DNA from: Burkholderiaceae bacterium DAT-1
GTDB taxonomy: Bacteria > Pseudomonadota > Gammaproteobacteria > Burkholderiales > Chitinimonadaceae
Direction of reading: 5' to 3'
DNA: 64,000 bases
Assembly: GCA_019084025.1 (NCBI GenBank)
Contig: JAHRBI010000002.1
Span: 1 to 64,000 of the forward strand
The notes beneath the pieces were generated by a model. It ran no database searches. It saw only the letters and a program-made list of their open reading frames with translations, and was not told the DNA's origin. This document shows positions 1 to 8,200 of the stretch, in pieces (positions within the stretch are counted from its first letter, which is position 1; each line of letters opens with the position of its first letter). A program made the position numbers and the translations under genes.

Positions 1-9
1 AACCAGTTA

Positions 10-125
10 TGCCTGGCGGCAATAGCGCTTTGGTCCCACGCCTTCCCATTTCGAACAGGACCGTGAAACGAAGCTGCGCCGATGATAGTGCGGGTTCCCG
101 TGTGAACGTAGGTCACCGCCAGGCT
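10..125 (+). rRNA. rrf: 5S ribosomal RNA
   Basis: The ends pair as GCCTGGCGG with CCGCCAGGC, forming helix I of a bacterial 5S rRNA. The interior carries conserved 5S strings such as GGTCCCACGCC, CCGAACAGG-like TCGAACAGGACCGTGAAAC and GCGCCGATGATAGTG. The length of about 116 nt is normal. The 16S and 23S genes would lie just upstream, outside the window. The exact ends are accurate to a base or two. Confidence 0.95.
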
Positions 126-145
126 CCACAACATCGTTAGATGTA

Positions 146-183
146 TGCAAACCCCGATCAGGAAACTGGTCGGGGTTTTTGCG
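146..183 (+). terminator. Intrinsic terminator of the rRNA operon
   Basis: A GC-rich stem (ACCCCGATCAG / CTGGTCGGGGT) with a GAAA-like loop is followed directly by TTTTTG, and A residues precede the stem. It lies 20 nt after the 5S rRNA and marks the end of the rRNA transcript. Confidence 0.85.
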
Positions 184-194
184 TTTGGCTCGAA

Positions 195-1268
195 TCAAGA
201 TGATTCTTCGTGTGCATTTTCAAGTGACACCCATACCCTATTCCGGCCTGTAGCTTTTGCTTTGTACATGGCAATGTCTGCACGTTTGATCGCAGCCTCA
301 AGCGTCTCAGTAGGGTTGAGATGTACCAAACCAAAAGATATCGTGACGGGAATCAAGTGGTCATTGCAATGGAAGGGCGTATCGGCGATAAGCTGACGCA
401 GTGCTTCCGCTGTCTGCTCGCGGTTTCCCTCGGTTCCAAGCGTGAGGGCAATCAAAAATTCCTCTCCACCCCAGCGTGCTAGGAGGTCATTTTTCCGTAA
501 GCGGCTGGAGAGTCGATCTGCCAGCTCCCTGAGTACCATATCACCGACGTCATGACCAAATTGGTCATTGATTCGCTTAAAGTGGTCAACATCCCCCAGA
601 AGCAATGTAATGCCATATTCTGCACGTTGCGCAGACCCTCGTTCACGTTCGAGGCTCGTTAGCATATGCCGCCTATTCGACAGTCCGGTAAGGGGATCTG
701 TTTGCGCCAGGCGTGCCATGCGCTTTTCCATGCGGAGTGTGGTGCTGCGAAAATAAAAGCAGCTTAATGCCAGACCGATAAAGGCAATCAGCGCATTGGC
801 AAAATGCAGGCTATTGATCATGTCTGGGTAGTTGTAGCGATAGGGGATGTCCGGTGCCAATATGTTGAAGCTCGCGTACGTGATGGCATAGATGCAGGTG
901 GTTGTAATGAGCATCTTCATTCCCCACCGATCATTGAAGAGTACGAAGGCTGCACCACCCCACAGGTAGTTCTGAAAGCCGGGTTTGAGGCCAAGAATGG
1001 ACACGGCCAGAACTGCATGGACATATGCTTCAAGTGTCAGCGCAGAGAGTGCCCAGTGATGTTTGCCTCGGCGGCTGACATAAACACTCCATCCCCAGAT
1101 GGTTGCACTAAACACGTTAAATGCTGACAAGCCATATGCACCAATCCAGAAGAAGAACGGGATCAGTAGAATATGTACGAGCGTTCCCAGACCGCCTACA
1201 ACGGCGATCACCGTGTACATGCGGTAATCTGTTTCGTTGACCGCATCGGGTTTGGGAATCTGCATCAT
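195..1268 (-). CDS. Membrane-bound diguanylate cyclase (GGDEF)
   Basis: Predicted to make cyclic di-GMP from two GTP. Residues about 18-175 form five or six hydrophobic helices, a membrane sensor with no obvious soluble ligand domain. A GGDEF domain follows from about residue 185 (DPLTGLSNRR). The active-site signature is GGEEF at 267-271, which is catalytically competent in this family. An RxxD inhibitory site (RKND, 258-261) sits five residues upstream, so product feedback is expected. The start could equally be the second Met. It converges on the rRNA terminator. The signal sensed is unknown. Confidence 0.9.
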   Translation of the reverse strand: MMQIPKPDAVNETDYRMYTVIAVVGGLGTLVHILLIPFFFWIGAYGLSAFNVFSATIWGWSVYVSRRGKHHWALSALTLEAYVHAVLAVSILGLKPGFQNYLWGGAAFVLFNDRWGMKMLITTTCIYAITYASFNILAPDIPYRYNYPDMINSLHFANALIAFIGLALSCFYFRSTTLRMEKRMARLAQTDPLTGLSNRRHMLTSLERERGSAQRAEYGITLLLGDVDHFKRINDQFGHDVGDMVLRELADRLSSRLRKNDLLARWGGEEFLIALTLGTEGNREQTAEALRQLIADTPFHCNDHLIPVTISFGLVHLNPTETLEAAIKRADIAMYKAKATGRNRVWVSLENAHEESS

Positions 1269-1334
1269 TGGTTCACAGCCGTACAGCGAGCATGCATATG
1301 ATGCAGCTTAGTGGCAGTCGTCTGTATTTGCATA

Positions 1335-1910
1335 CTATTCTGATACAAGTGTATGGATCGTGCTGGCCTCATAGTCGAGTCGCGCATAGGTGTATAGGTA
1401 TTCAGTACACCACTCACCTTTAAAGAAGGCATCGCGCGCATCGATTCGCCGAAACCCGCATCGTTCTAATAATCGCCACGATGGAGTATTGCGCATATCT
1501 GCACTTGCTTCGATTCTCTGGATGGGGGTCTGGGTAAACAGGATGGTGGAGAGAATATTCAATGCTTCGCTTGCTATGCCGCGGCGCTGCCAAGGCCGAC
1601 TCAAGGTAAAGCCAATCGTACAGTAAGTCTGATCATCTGATAGAAATACGCCAAGATCGCCTATCAATAGATTGGATAGCGGGTCCGCCATCCCCAGCTG
1701 AATCCAGTGTCCCGGCCGGAAAAGTGGCGCCTCCGCCATGGCGACTAGAAAGTCCAGAGCGGCCTCATCCGCTTGTACCGTCCAGCCCTGATAGCGCGCT
1801 AACGCCTGATCATGTCGATAGATCTGAAAGGCTGCCAAATCGTCAGGATGGAGGCGGCGGAGTGTGATTTGTGGCGTATGCAGTAAGACATCATAAGATC
1901 GTAGGCCCAT
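1335..1910 (-). CDS. GNAT family acetyltransferase, RimJ/RimL-like
   Basis: The 191-residue protein has the layout of RimJ/RimL-type N-acetyltransferases. It opens with TPQITLRRLHPDDLAAF, has a GDLGVFL-type central strand, and carries the acetyl-CoA loop RPWQRRGIASEAL at about 125-137. ASADMRNTPSWRLLERCGFR follows, the usual C-terminal half of the fold. The substrate (a protein N-terminus or a small amine) cannot be told from sequence. It stands alone, 66 nt from the cyclase gene and in the same direction. Confidence 0.85.
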   Translation of the reverse strand: MGLRSYDVLLHTPQITLRRLHPDDLAAFQIYRHDQALARYQGWTVQADEAALDFLVAMAEAPLFRPGHWIQLGMADPLSNLLIGDLGVFLSDDQTYCTIGFTLSRPWQRRGIASEALNILSTILFTQTPIQRIEASADMRNTPSWRLLERCGFRRIDARDAFFKGEWCTEYLYTYARLDYEASTIHTLVSE

Positions 1911-2151
1911 GGGTCATCTCTATCATTGCATCTTCATGAGCAAAAGTTTCCACAAGCACTGCGTGTGCCTTGCTCTACAAAGGGCAGGCATATTGCACAG
2001 AACACTTAGACCTTATACACCTGCTTTGTCGTCTGAGCTTCTCGAAGTGGCACAAAACTGCTACCTGTTTTGAATTTCAATCTGATCCTGTTACTCATCT
2101 CTGCTACCCGCCACACTGTCACCCATCGCAGCACAGGAAGGTGTGAGCATC

Positions 2152-3588
2152 ATGTCAGGTAAGCAGCGGATTATCCCGATCCAGCCGGTCGCAGCAAAAG
2201 CCGTAACCGAATTTGATCAAGTTAGTTTTTATCAGAGCGAGCGCAAGGTGCAGCCGCGAACCACCTCGGGGCGCTATACCCGTCTGCGCTGGGTATTCGT
2301 GTGGCTCACCCAGCTATTTTTCTATGGCGTGCCCTGGCTCACGATTCGGGGGCATCAGGCACTGTTGTTTGATCTGGCTGAACGTCGCTTTTATCTGTTC
2401 GGCACGATTTTTCTACCACAGGATCTGATCTACCTGACGTCGCTGCTGCTACTGAGTGCGTTCGGCCTGTTTGTCTGGACGTCGATTGGCGGGCGGCTGT
2501 GGTGTGGATTTTCCTGTCCGCAGACCGTCTACACCGAACTTTTTGTCTGGATAGAAAAGATCATCGAAGGGGATCGCATGGCACGGCTGAAGCTGGATGC
2601 GGGGCCGCGCACGCTCCGCTGGCTGATGCTGAAGTCTGCCAAACAGGGGGCATGGCTGGCTGTGGCGCTGTGGACGGGATTTACCTTTGTGGGGTATTTC
2701 GTACCGATTCAGAGCATTTGGCGTGATCTGCTAGTGGGCTCGCTGGGCGGCTACACGATTTTCTGGGCATTGTTCTACGCGCTGGCCACCTATGGCAATG
2801 CTGGTTGGCTTCGCGAGCAGGTGTGCAAGTATATGTGCCCGTATGCGCGCTTTCAGGGCGCCATGTTTGATCCGGATACGCTTCTGGTGTCCTACGATGC
2901 TGCGCGGGGCGAGCCGCGTGGGAGTCGTCGCAAGGATCAAGTGAAGGTGGCGCAAGGAGACTGCGTGGATTGCACACTATGTGTACAGGTCTGCCCCGCG
3001 GGTATTGATATTCGCGACGGATTGCAATACGAATGCATCGGCTGCGGCGTGTGTATCGATGCCTGCAATCAGGTGATGGACAAGATCGGCAGCCCGCGCG
3101 GATTGATCCGTTTCACGACTGAAAATGCGCTGGCTGGCCTCTATCCGGATACCCATATTGCCAAGCGACTCTGGCGGCCGCGTGTGGTGCTCTATGGTTC
3201 AGTATGGCTTGCGGTAGTGGTTGCAACAGGGGCTGCGTTGTGGTGGCGCACGCCGGTGAAGGTTGATCTCGCTCGCGAGCGTGCAGCACTGGTGCGGGAA
3301 ACGGTGGATGGTCAGCTCGAAAACAGCTACCGTCTGCGCATCGAAAATGCCGATCATGTGGGGCATCGCTTTGTGGTGACCGCCACCGGGCTGACCAACC
3401 TGCAGGTGAAAAGCGAGTACGGACAGATGCTGGATGTGCCCGCAGAGTCAGTAGTGGACTGGCCGCTAAGGCTGGTAACCGACCCCGCGCATGCCAGGTC
3501 GGGTAGTCATCCGGTGGTGCTGCATTTGCAGGCACAGGATGCGTCTGGCCTGCATATTCAAGAGCAGACCCGCTTTTTCGGGCGTTGA
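2152..3588 (+). CDS. ccoG: Cytochrome c oxidase accessory protein CcoG (copy 1)
   Basis: A CcoG/RdxA/FixG membrane ferredoxin, linked in this family to copper handling for cbb3 oxidase assembly. The N-terminal half has several membrane helices with the conserved CGFSCPQTVYTE and KYMCPYARFQ segments. Two 4Fe-4S motifs follow (CVDCTLCVQVCP and CIGCGVCIDAC). After a last transmembrane helix comes a periplasmic Ig-like domain. I chose ATG 2152 because AGGAAGG lies 10 nt upstream; an in-frame GTG at 2143 is too close to that site. No ccoNOP genes are in the window. It is paralogous to the gene at 12992. Confidence 0.93.
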   Translation: MSGKQRIIPIQPVAAKAVTEFDQVSFYQSERKVQPRTTSGRYTRLRWVFVWLTQLFFYGVPWLTIRGHQALLFDLAERRFYLFGTIFLPQDLIYLTSLLLLSAFGLFVWTSIGGRLWCGFSCPQTVYTELFVWIEKIIEGDRMARLKLDAGPRTLRWLMLKSAKQGAWLAVALWTGFTFVGYFVPIQSIWRDLLVGSLGGYTIFWALFYALATYGNAGWLREQVCKYMCPYARFQGAMFDPDTLLVSYDAARGEPRGSRRKDQVKVAQGDCVDCTLCVQVCPAGIDIRDGLQYECIGCGVCIDACNQVMDKIGSPRGLIRFTTENALAGLYPDTHIAKRLWRPRVVLYGSVWLAVVVATGAALWWRTPVKVDLARERAALVRETVDGQLENSYRLRIENADHVGHRFVVTATGLTNLQVKSEYGQMLDVPAESVVDWPLRLVTDPAHARSGSHPVVLHLQAQDASGLHIQEQTRFFGR

Positions 3589-3630
3589 GACTCCTATGCA
3601 CAGACAGTCATGCGCTGAGAAATGTAGCTG

Positions 3631-5037
3631 ATGAAACGATACGAAGAAATCGCCGAACTGATTGCCGCAGATATTCGCAGCGGCCTGTTGCCGCCGGGTA
3701 GTCGGCTTCCCAGTGCGCGCACCCTGATGGCGCGGCATGGCATCAGTCCGGCGACCGCTTTCAAAGCATATTACCGGCTGGAAGAGCGAGGCTTGGTACG
3801 AGCCCGGGAGCGCAGCGGCTACTTTGTCGCAGGTGGGGCACAGGTCGGGGCGCCAGAGCCCAGCCCCTTACTGCGTCCCGCGGTGTCGACCGTGGTGGAT
3901 GTCAGTGAGCTGGTGTTTACCGTGCTGGAAGCTGCCCGCGACCAGCAGCTTGCGCCACTGGGATCGGCGTTTCCGTCGCCCGAGTTATTTCCCTTGCAGC
4001 GGCTGGCGCGGTCGCTCGCTAGTAGTAGCCGGTTTATTCGTCCGGAAGAGACCGTTGCCAGCCTGCCGCCCGGGCACAAGGGACTGCGTTTGCAGATCGC
4101 CATGCGCTATCTGGGGATGGGCTTGCAACCCTCTGCTGACGAATTGATTATCACCAATGGCGCACTCGAAGCATTGAATCTGTGTCTCTCTGCGGTGGCG
4201 CGGCCCGGTGATCTGGTCGCGATCGAGTCCCCCGGTTTTTACGCGGCAGCTCAGGCGCTGGAACGATTGGGTATGAAAGCCATCGAAATTCCGGTGCATC
4301 CGCGAACCGGGCTAGATCTGGCTGCGCTGGCCGATGCGCTGGTGCATCATCCGGTGCGGGCGTGCTGGTTTATGACCAGCTTCCAGAATCCCATGGGTAC
4401 CAGCATGGAAATCGAGGCCAAGCGCGAACTGGTCGAGCTGCTGGCGCGCCATGAGGTGCCGTTGATTGAAGATGATGTGTATGGCGAGTTGTATTTCGGC
4501 AAGCAGCCGCCCGTGCCCGCCAAGGCCTTTGATCGCAAGGGACTGGTCATGCATTGCAGCTCGTTTTCCAAAACGCTGGCACCCGGATACCGCATTGGCT
4601 GGGTGTCGCCCGGGCGCTTTGGCAAAACCATCGAGCGGCTGAAGCTGATGACGACACTGTCGGCGAGCGTCCCGGCGCAAGTTGCGATTGCCGATTATCT
4701 GCATACAGGTGCCTACGATAAGCATCTGCGCAAATTGCGGCACGCACTTGAAAGTCAGTTAACAGGCATGAATGCGACGCTGGCGCGCCATTTCCCCGAG
4801 GCGATCTCTATCTCAAGGCCGCAAGGCGGGTATTTTGTGTGGGTACAGTTTGAACGCGAGTTCGATCCGCTGGCACTGCATCATGCTGCGGTTGCATCCG
4901 GTATCAGTATTGCACCCGGCCCGATGTTTTCGCCGAGCAGGCAGTATCGCAACTGCCTGCGTCTCAATTATGGATTCCCGTGGACAGACGCGCATGAACG
5001 CGGGCTGGCTGGGCTGGCCGAGTGGATGAGGGGCTGA
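3631..5037 (+). CDS. MocR-type GntR regulator with aminotransferase domain
   Basis: The 468-residue fusion has an N-terminal GntR winged helix-turn-helix (residues about 1-70, with LPPGSRLPSARTLMARHGIS) and a fold-type I aminotransferase domain. The PLP-binding lysine is K314 in SSFSKTLAPGYRIGWV. MocR proteins bind PLP and an amino compound and usually regulate adjacent genes such as pdx, gab or tau. No such target is beside it: ccoG lies 42 nt upstream in the same direction, so its regulon is unclear. The stop codon lies inside a terminator-like hairpin. Confidence 0.88.
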   Translation: MKRYEEIAELIAADIRSGLLPPGSRLPSARTLMARHGISPATAFKAYYRLEERGLVRARERSGYFVAGGAQVGAPEPSPLLRPAVSTVVDVSELVFTVLEAARDQQLAPLGSAFPSPELFPLQRLARSLASSSRFIRPEETVASLPPGHKGLRLQIAMRYLGMGLQPSADELIITNGALEALNLCLSAVARPGDLVAIESPGFYAAAQALERLGMKAIEIPVHPRTGLDLAALADALVHHPVRACWFMTSFQNPMGTSMEIEAKRELVELLARHEVPLIEDDVYGELYFGKQPPVPAKAFDRKGLVMHCSSFSKTLAPGYRIGWVSPGRFGKTIERLKLMTTLSASVPAQVAIADYLHTGAYDKHLRKLRHALESQLTGMNATLARHFPEAISISRPQGGYFVWVQFEREFDPLALHHAAVASGISIAPGPMFSPSRQYRNCLRLNYGFPWTDAHERGLAGLAEWMRG

Positions 5038-5047
5038 AGTCAGCCCC
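5030..5047 (+). terminator. Hairpin between convergent genes
   Basis: A perfect 8-bp stem (GGGGCTGA / TCAGCCCC) with a 2-nt loop spans the stop codon of the MocR gene and faces the convergent lipoprotein gene. Only ATTT follows on the plus strand, so it would be a weak terminator or an mRNA 3'-end stabiliser. Confidence 0.45.
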
Positions 5048-5062
5048 ATTTGGGATGGGTGA

Positions 5063-5464
5063 TTATTGCTGGTTGATGGTGATCATCGCAATACAGGCTT
5101 TGCGAGCCGAGTTTGTTTTGAAGGTCGATTCTTCAATGGCTTGTTTTGCGTAGCTCTCCAGAATAGTGCTGCCACTCGAACCGGCGTTGCGCACGCTTAA
5201 CGGTTTGCCTGATGCATCAATATCAAAGCCGATGGCGGCCCAGCCTTTGACATCGCCGTTTTCTATTTCTTTAGGCGTTTTCGGAAAACCGGCTTTTTCA
5301 AACAGTGCATCACAGTTGTTTTCATCTGCAATGGCAGGTGCCTGCACCATTTGAGCGTTTCGTTTCGCGACTTCCGGATCTTTGATGACCACGGGGGCGC
5401 AGGCGCACAGCGACGCCAGAACGGAAAGCACAGCGAAGTGTTTGATAAAGCGGGAAGTGATCAT
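5063..5464 (-). CDS. Small lipoprotein with TonB C-terminal-like domain
   Basis: The 133-residue protein has a lipoprotein signal peptide; the most likely lipidated residue is C22 (ASLCAC). The mature part (GWAAIGFDIDASGKPLSVRN followed by ILESYAKQAIEESTF) resembles the beta-alpha-beta C-terminal domain of TonB-like proteins. There is no proline-rich spacer or TonB transmembrane anchor, so it is not a functional TonB. It is probably a periplasm-facing outer-membrane lipoprotein of unknown role. Two cysteines in the mature part (the N of ENNCDALF and ARKACIAM) could form a disulfide. Confidence 0.7.
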   Translation of the reverse strand: MITSRFIKHFAVLSVLASLCACAPVVIKDPEVAKRNAQMVQAPAIADENNCDALFEKAGFPKTPKEIENGDVKGWAAIGFDIDASGKPLSVRNAGSSGSTILESYAKQAIEESTFKTNSARKACIAMITINQQ

Positions 5465-5556
5465 GGTAATGAAGCAGAATCAATCAGAACGGAGGGGCAT
5501 TATAACCAATCCCCGTTCCGATTTTGAAGTCTGTATACATGCAGTATGCAGCAGGT

Positions 5557-5988
5557 CTAGCCCACACAGATCAGTACACTGCACGGTGCCAGACTGAGCA
5601 GTGATTGACCCACAGAACCATTCCACCAGCGCGACAGGCGGGTTTGTTCGCGATGACCCAGTACAATCAGGTCAGCCCCCACTTCTTTAGCTATTCGGAC
5701 GATTTCGGCTGCGGGCTGACCCTGCAGTAAATGGGGGCGAGCGGCAATGCCCATTTCGCTCAGGCTGATAATGCCTTCGTTGAGACTTTTCTGTGCCAGT
5801 GCCTGTTCGTGGACTTCCAGGTCTTCGGTTGGATAAGCGCCTTCTGCGAGTGCGACACTGGTGCTTGGGACGCGTACGAGCACTAGATGCACATGTGCAT
5901 TCATCTGCTTGCACAGTGCAGCGCCTTCGTTCAGGGCGTGGCGGCCTTCGTGACTGCCATCAAAGGCAAGAACAATATTTGTATACAT
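5557..5988 (-). CDS. Universal stress protein (UspA family)
   Basis: The 143-residue single Usp domain begins MYTNIVLAFDGSHEG and ends SLAPCSVLICVG, both typical. In ATP-binding Usps the loop reads G-2x-G-9x-G-S/T. Here it is GHREQTRLSRWWNGSVGQ, so the second glycine is missing although the final GS is kept, and nucleotide binding is uncertain. No Shine-Dalgarno sequence precedes the ATG; instead an inverted repeat begins almost at the start codon. A possible FNR-type site lies about 65 nt upstream. Confidence 0.88.
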   Translation of the reverse strand: MYTNIVLAFDGSHEGRHALNEGAALCKQMNAHVHLVLVRVPSTSVALAEGAYPTEDLEVHEQALAQKSLNEGIISLSEMGIAARPHLLQGQPAAEIVRIAKEVGADLIVLGHREQTRLSRWWNGSVGQSLLSLAPCSVLICVG

Positions 5989-5989
5989 G

Positions 5990-6042
5990 AGGTCATGAGC
6001 GGATTGGCGAGGAAGGTGCTTACCTTGCCATGTTCATGACCT
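5990..6042 (-). repeat. Inverted repeat in the usp leader
   Basis: AGGTCATGA (5990-5998) and TCATGACCT (6034-6042) are perfect 9-nt inverted copies. The sequence between them contains a second small stem (AAGGT GCTT ACCTT, 6013-6026). The near arm ends 2 nt from the usp start codon and there is no ribosome-binding site. It may be a leader structure controlling translation or an operator; the sequence alone does not decide. Confidence 0.45.
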
Positions 6043-6050
6043 ACTCTGTA

Positions 6051-6064
6051 TTGCCCTGAATCAA
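6051..6064 (-). promoter_or_regulatory. Possible FNR/ANR-type site upstream of usp
   Basis: TTGCC-CTGA-ATCAA matches 8 of the 10 specified bases of the FNR/ANR consensus TTGAT-N4-ATCAA. Anaerobic control of usp genes by this regulator family is known in other proteobacteria. Its distance to the usp start would fit an activator site. No convincing -10 box was found, so support is modest. Confidence 0.35.
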
Positions 6065-6106
6065 ATATTGGATATCATCGCAATTTTTCCGACATCTGAA
6101 CGTCTT

Positions 6107-6170
6107 ACACTTCCTGTATAAATCTGCCATGCCTGAAAAAGCTGACAGTCTAGGAAGTGTCTGATTTTTT
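6107..6170 (+). other. Long-range hairpin followed by a T tract in the phnX-like leader
   Basis: ACACTTCCT (6107-6115) and AGGAAGTGT (6152-6160) are perfect 9-nt inverted copies, and CTGATTTTTTT follows. The 36-nt loop has no strong inner helix. On the plus strand this resembles an attenuator-like or terminator-like element 140 nt before the hydrolase gene. It could also be an unrelated small RNA 3' end. The rest of the 321-nt gap 5989-6309 holds the usp leader, the dyad at 6183 and no gene I can support. Confidence 0.35.
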
Positions 6171-6182
6171 TAATTATTGCGA

Positions 6183-6203
6183 TGTCAATTGCATTAAATG
6201 ACA
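6183..6203 (+). promoter_or_regulatory. Dyad upstream of the phnX-like gene
   Basis: TGTCA and TGACA arms flank an 11-nt AT-rich centre. This is the size and form of a dimeric regulator operator. It lies about 107 nt before the start codon. No regulator gene is adjacent, so it is a candidate only. Confidence 0.25.
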
Positions 6204-6309
6204 GGGTGGCTGCACATTCCATGTAATCAGTAACCATGCTATTGAGTACATTCACAATGCCCTGCAGCAATGATTACCTGCTGACCAGATAAATAATAGG
6301 GAGAGACAT

Positions 6310-7152
6310 ATGATCATCAGCAATGCTGGTATGCCTCAGACTGAAAGGCATAGCCTTGAAGCTGTGATTTTTGATTGGGCGGGCACGCTGGTGGATTTTG
6401 GTGCATTTGCACCTGTTCAAGTGTTGGTGGATGCGTTTGATCAATTTGGTGTCGAGGTGACGCTAAATGAAGCACGATTACCCATGGGGTTGTCACGGTG
6501 GGATCACATTAAAGCGATTGGTCGCTTATCCAGGGTTGAAGCTCGTTGGATTGCGGTACATGGCAAGCCTATGTCCGATGCAGATGTCGATAATGTGTAT
6601 GCAGCCTTTATGCCGATGCAGCTTGAGCGCATCACCCGTTATTCCAAGCCGATTCCGGGTGCAGTCGATGTCCTGACACAGCTTCGACAGCGTAAAATCA
6701 AGATTGGATCAAGCAGCGGGTATCCGCGCGAGGTCATGAACGTACTGCTGCCCTACGCTGAAGAGCACGGCATTGTGGTGGATCACGCCTTTGCTGCGGA
6801 CGATTTGCATGCTGGGGGGCGTCCCGGGCCATGGATGGCGCTGGCCAACGTGGTTGAGCTGGCTATTCGCGATGTGCGTGCCTGTGTGAAAGTAGATGAC
6901 ACGGTTCCCGGCATACGCGAAGGGAGAACTGCCGGGATGTGGACGGTGGGGCTGTCCGTTTCCGGAAATGAAACGGGCCTGTCTCTGATTGAGTGGAACG
7001 ACGCCAGCGTGGCGGAGCAGACCACCTTGCGCGATCGCGCCGTGGATAAGCTGATTACCGGTGGTGCCCACTATGTCATTGATACCATTGCTGAATTGCC
7101 TGAGGTGTTAATGGCAATTGAGGCTCGTATGGCTGCCGGTGAGATGCCGTAG
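6310..7152 (+). CDS. Phosphonoacetaldehyde hydrolase-like HAD protein (PhnX family, catalytic Lys replaced)
   Basis: The 280-residue protein aligns along its length with PhnX, the HAD enzyme that cleaves phosphonoacetaldehyde to acetaldehyde and phosphate. The nucleophile motif is intact (IFDWAGTLVDFG, D22), as are GSSSGYPREVM and VKVDDTVPGIREG. In true PhnX a cap-domain lysine forms the Schiff base, in a motif like MGxxK(W/I)DH. Here the motif is MGLSRWDH and R63 (CGG, 6496-6498) takes its place. The AGGRPGPWM loop also has one extra residue compared with the known enzymes as I remember them. No phnW or other phosphonate gene is near. It has a good ribosome-binding site (GGGAGAG). It is either a divergent activity or an inactive relative. 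Confidence 0.85.
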   Translation: MIISNAGMPQTERHSLEAVIFDWAGTLVDFGAFAPVQVLVDAFDQFGVEVTLNEARLPMGLSRWDHIKAIGRLSRVEARWIAVHGKPMSDADVDNVYAAFMPMQLERITRYSKPIPGAVDVLTQLRQRKIKIGSSSGYPREVMNVLLPYAEEHGIVVDHAFAADDLHAGGRPGPWMALANVVELAIRDVRACVKVDDTVPGIREGRTAGMWTVGLSVSGNETGLSLIEWNDASVAEQTTLRDRAVDKLITGGAHYVIDTIAELPEVLMAIEARMAAGEMP

Positions 7153-7178
7153 GTCAATCAGCTCGAAATATGGAATTC

Positions 7179-7231
7179 AGGCTGGTGGCCCTCGGCCTAC
7201 CAGCCTGGGTTAGCTGATCTGAGGTCAGATC
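7179..7231. terminator. Two stem-loops between convergent genes
   Basis: A large stem (AGGCTGGT...ACCAGCCT, 7179-7206) with a GGCC-paired upper part is followed by a second perfect 7-bp stem (GATCTGA GG TCAGATC, 7216-7231). They sit between the convergent hydrolase and binding-protein genes. Neither has a long T run, so termination efficiency is uncertain. Confidence 0.4.
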
Positions 7232-7240
7232 CTGCGGCTT

Positions 7241-8032
7241 TTACGGGGAAATGACAAACGTCCGTTGAATTGGCGTCGTACTATTGGGACCAAACCAGCG
7301 CTCGTAAATCTTGGCTGCTTCTCCGGATTTTTCCAAGGCGAGTAAAGCGTCGTTAATCGCAGTGGTCAGGCGTTTCTCGTTCTTGCGTACACCTACCGCA
7401 TACACATGCAGGGCAAGCGTAAACGGCGAAAATTCGAACGCTTTGCGATTGGTAATCTTCGACTGCAAGCTCATCAGAATGGGCATCGAGGCTGCAATCC
7501 CATCGACCAGATCAGCGTTCAGTTGCTTAGCCAGGTCAGGCTTGTCCGGTACCAGTACGATCTTGGCCGTTGGAAATTCGCGCTTGAAATCCTTGGACAG
7601 ACTGGTGCCAGCATTAATCCCGATGGTGGCCGTCTTCAGATCATCCAGCTTTTTAAAGCGATTGACCTTGCCGTATACCCGTTCCTCGACCACGATATAA
7701 CCGATCGAGAAGTCGATTTCTTTTAAGCGATCATTGGTGATGGCAAGATCGGCGACCACGATATCGACGGTCTTATTCTTCAGAAATTCGATCCGCCGCT
7801 CCGAGTCCATCGTTTTCATGACGGGTTTGACGCCAAGCAGTTTCGCGACGGCAACCGCCATGTCAATATCGAATCCTGTCACGGTTTTGCTGGCAGGGTC
7901 GATTTGCGAAAAAGGCGGGGAGTTATCCTTGATCCCGACATTGATCAAACCGGATTGTTTGATCTGTGCAAGATCATCCGCTGCGGCGCACAGGCCACAA
8001 GACATTAATAAGGCGAGCAAAATTCTTCGCAC
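7241..8032 (-). CDS. Periplasmic solute-binding protein, family 3 (amino-acid type)
   Basis: This is a bacterial extracellular solute-binding protein of family 3. After a signal peptide (ILLALLMSCGLCAAADD) it has the usual blocks: INVGIKDNSPPFS, GFDIDMAVAVAKLLG, IVVADLAITNDRLKEIDFS and a C-terminal AAKIYERWFG. Polar amino acids are the typical ligands. I start it at GTG 8032 because GGAGGG lies 4 nt upstream and gives a clean signal peptide; an upstream ATG at 8089 adds 19 residues with no ribosome-binding site. There is no ABC permease or ATPase beside it, so it is an orphan binding protein. Confidence 0.85.
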   Translation of the reverse strand: MRRILLALLMSCGLCAAADDLAQIKQSGLINVGIKDNSPPFSQIDPASKTVTGFDIDMAVAVAKLLGVKPVMKTMDSERRIEFLKNKTVDIVVADLAITNDRLKEIDFSIGYIVVEERVYGKVNRFKKLDDLKTATIGINAGTSLSKDFKREFPTAKIVLVPDKPDLAKQLNADLVDGIAASMPILMSLQSKITNRKAFEFSPFTLALHVYAVGVRKNEKRLTTAINDALLALEKSGEAAKIYERWFGPNSTTPIQRTFVISP

Positions 8033-8200
8033 GTTACCCTCCGGAAATAACAGGAATAATGGGAGCACGCGAATCATGTACCCAAGCACATGCCCAATAC
8101 CTGAAACTTGAGTATAGGTTCTGCTTGATGCTTCGCAAGCCGCGTGTAGAACGAGGGGGGCGCATTGTACAGATATTCCAAGAAATATGCTGGTGGAATG

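Noticed and set aside
2070-2083. Possible FNR box TTGAATTTCAA upstream of the first ccoG
   Set aside because: The TTGA and TCAA arms are 3 nt apart, not the 6 nt needed by FNR/ANR, so it does not match the consensus.
6061-6270. 69-codon open frame on the minus strand in the gap before the PhnX-like gene
   Set aside because: It has no ribosome-binding site and no recognisable features, and the region is better explained by hairpin and dyad elements.
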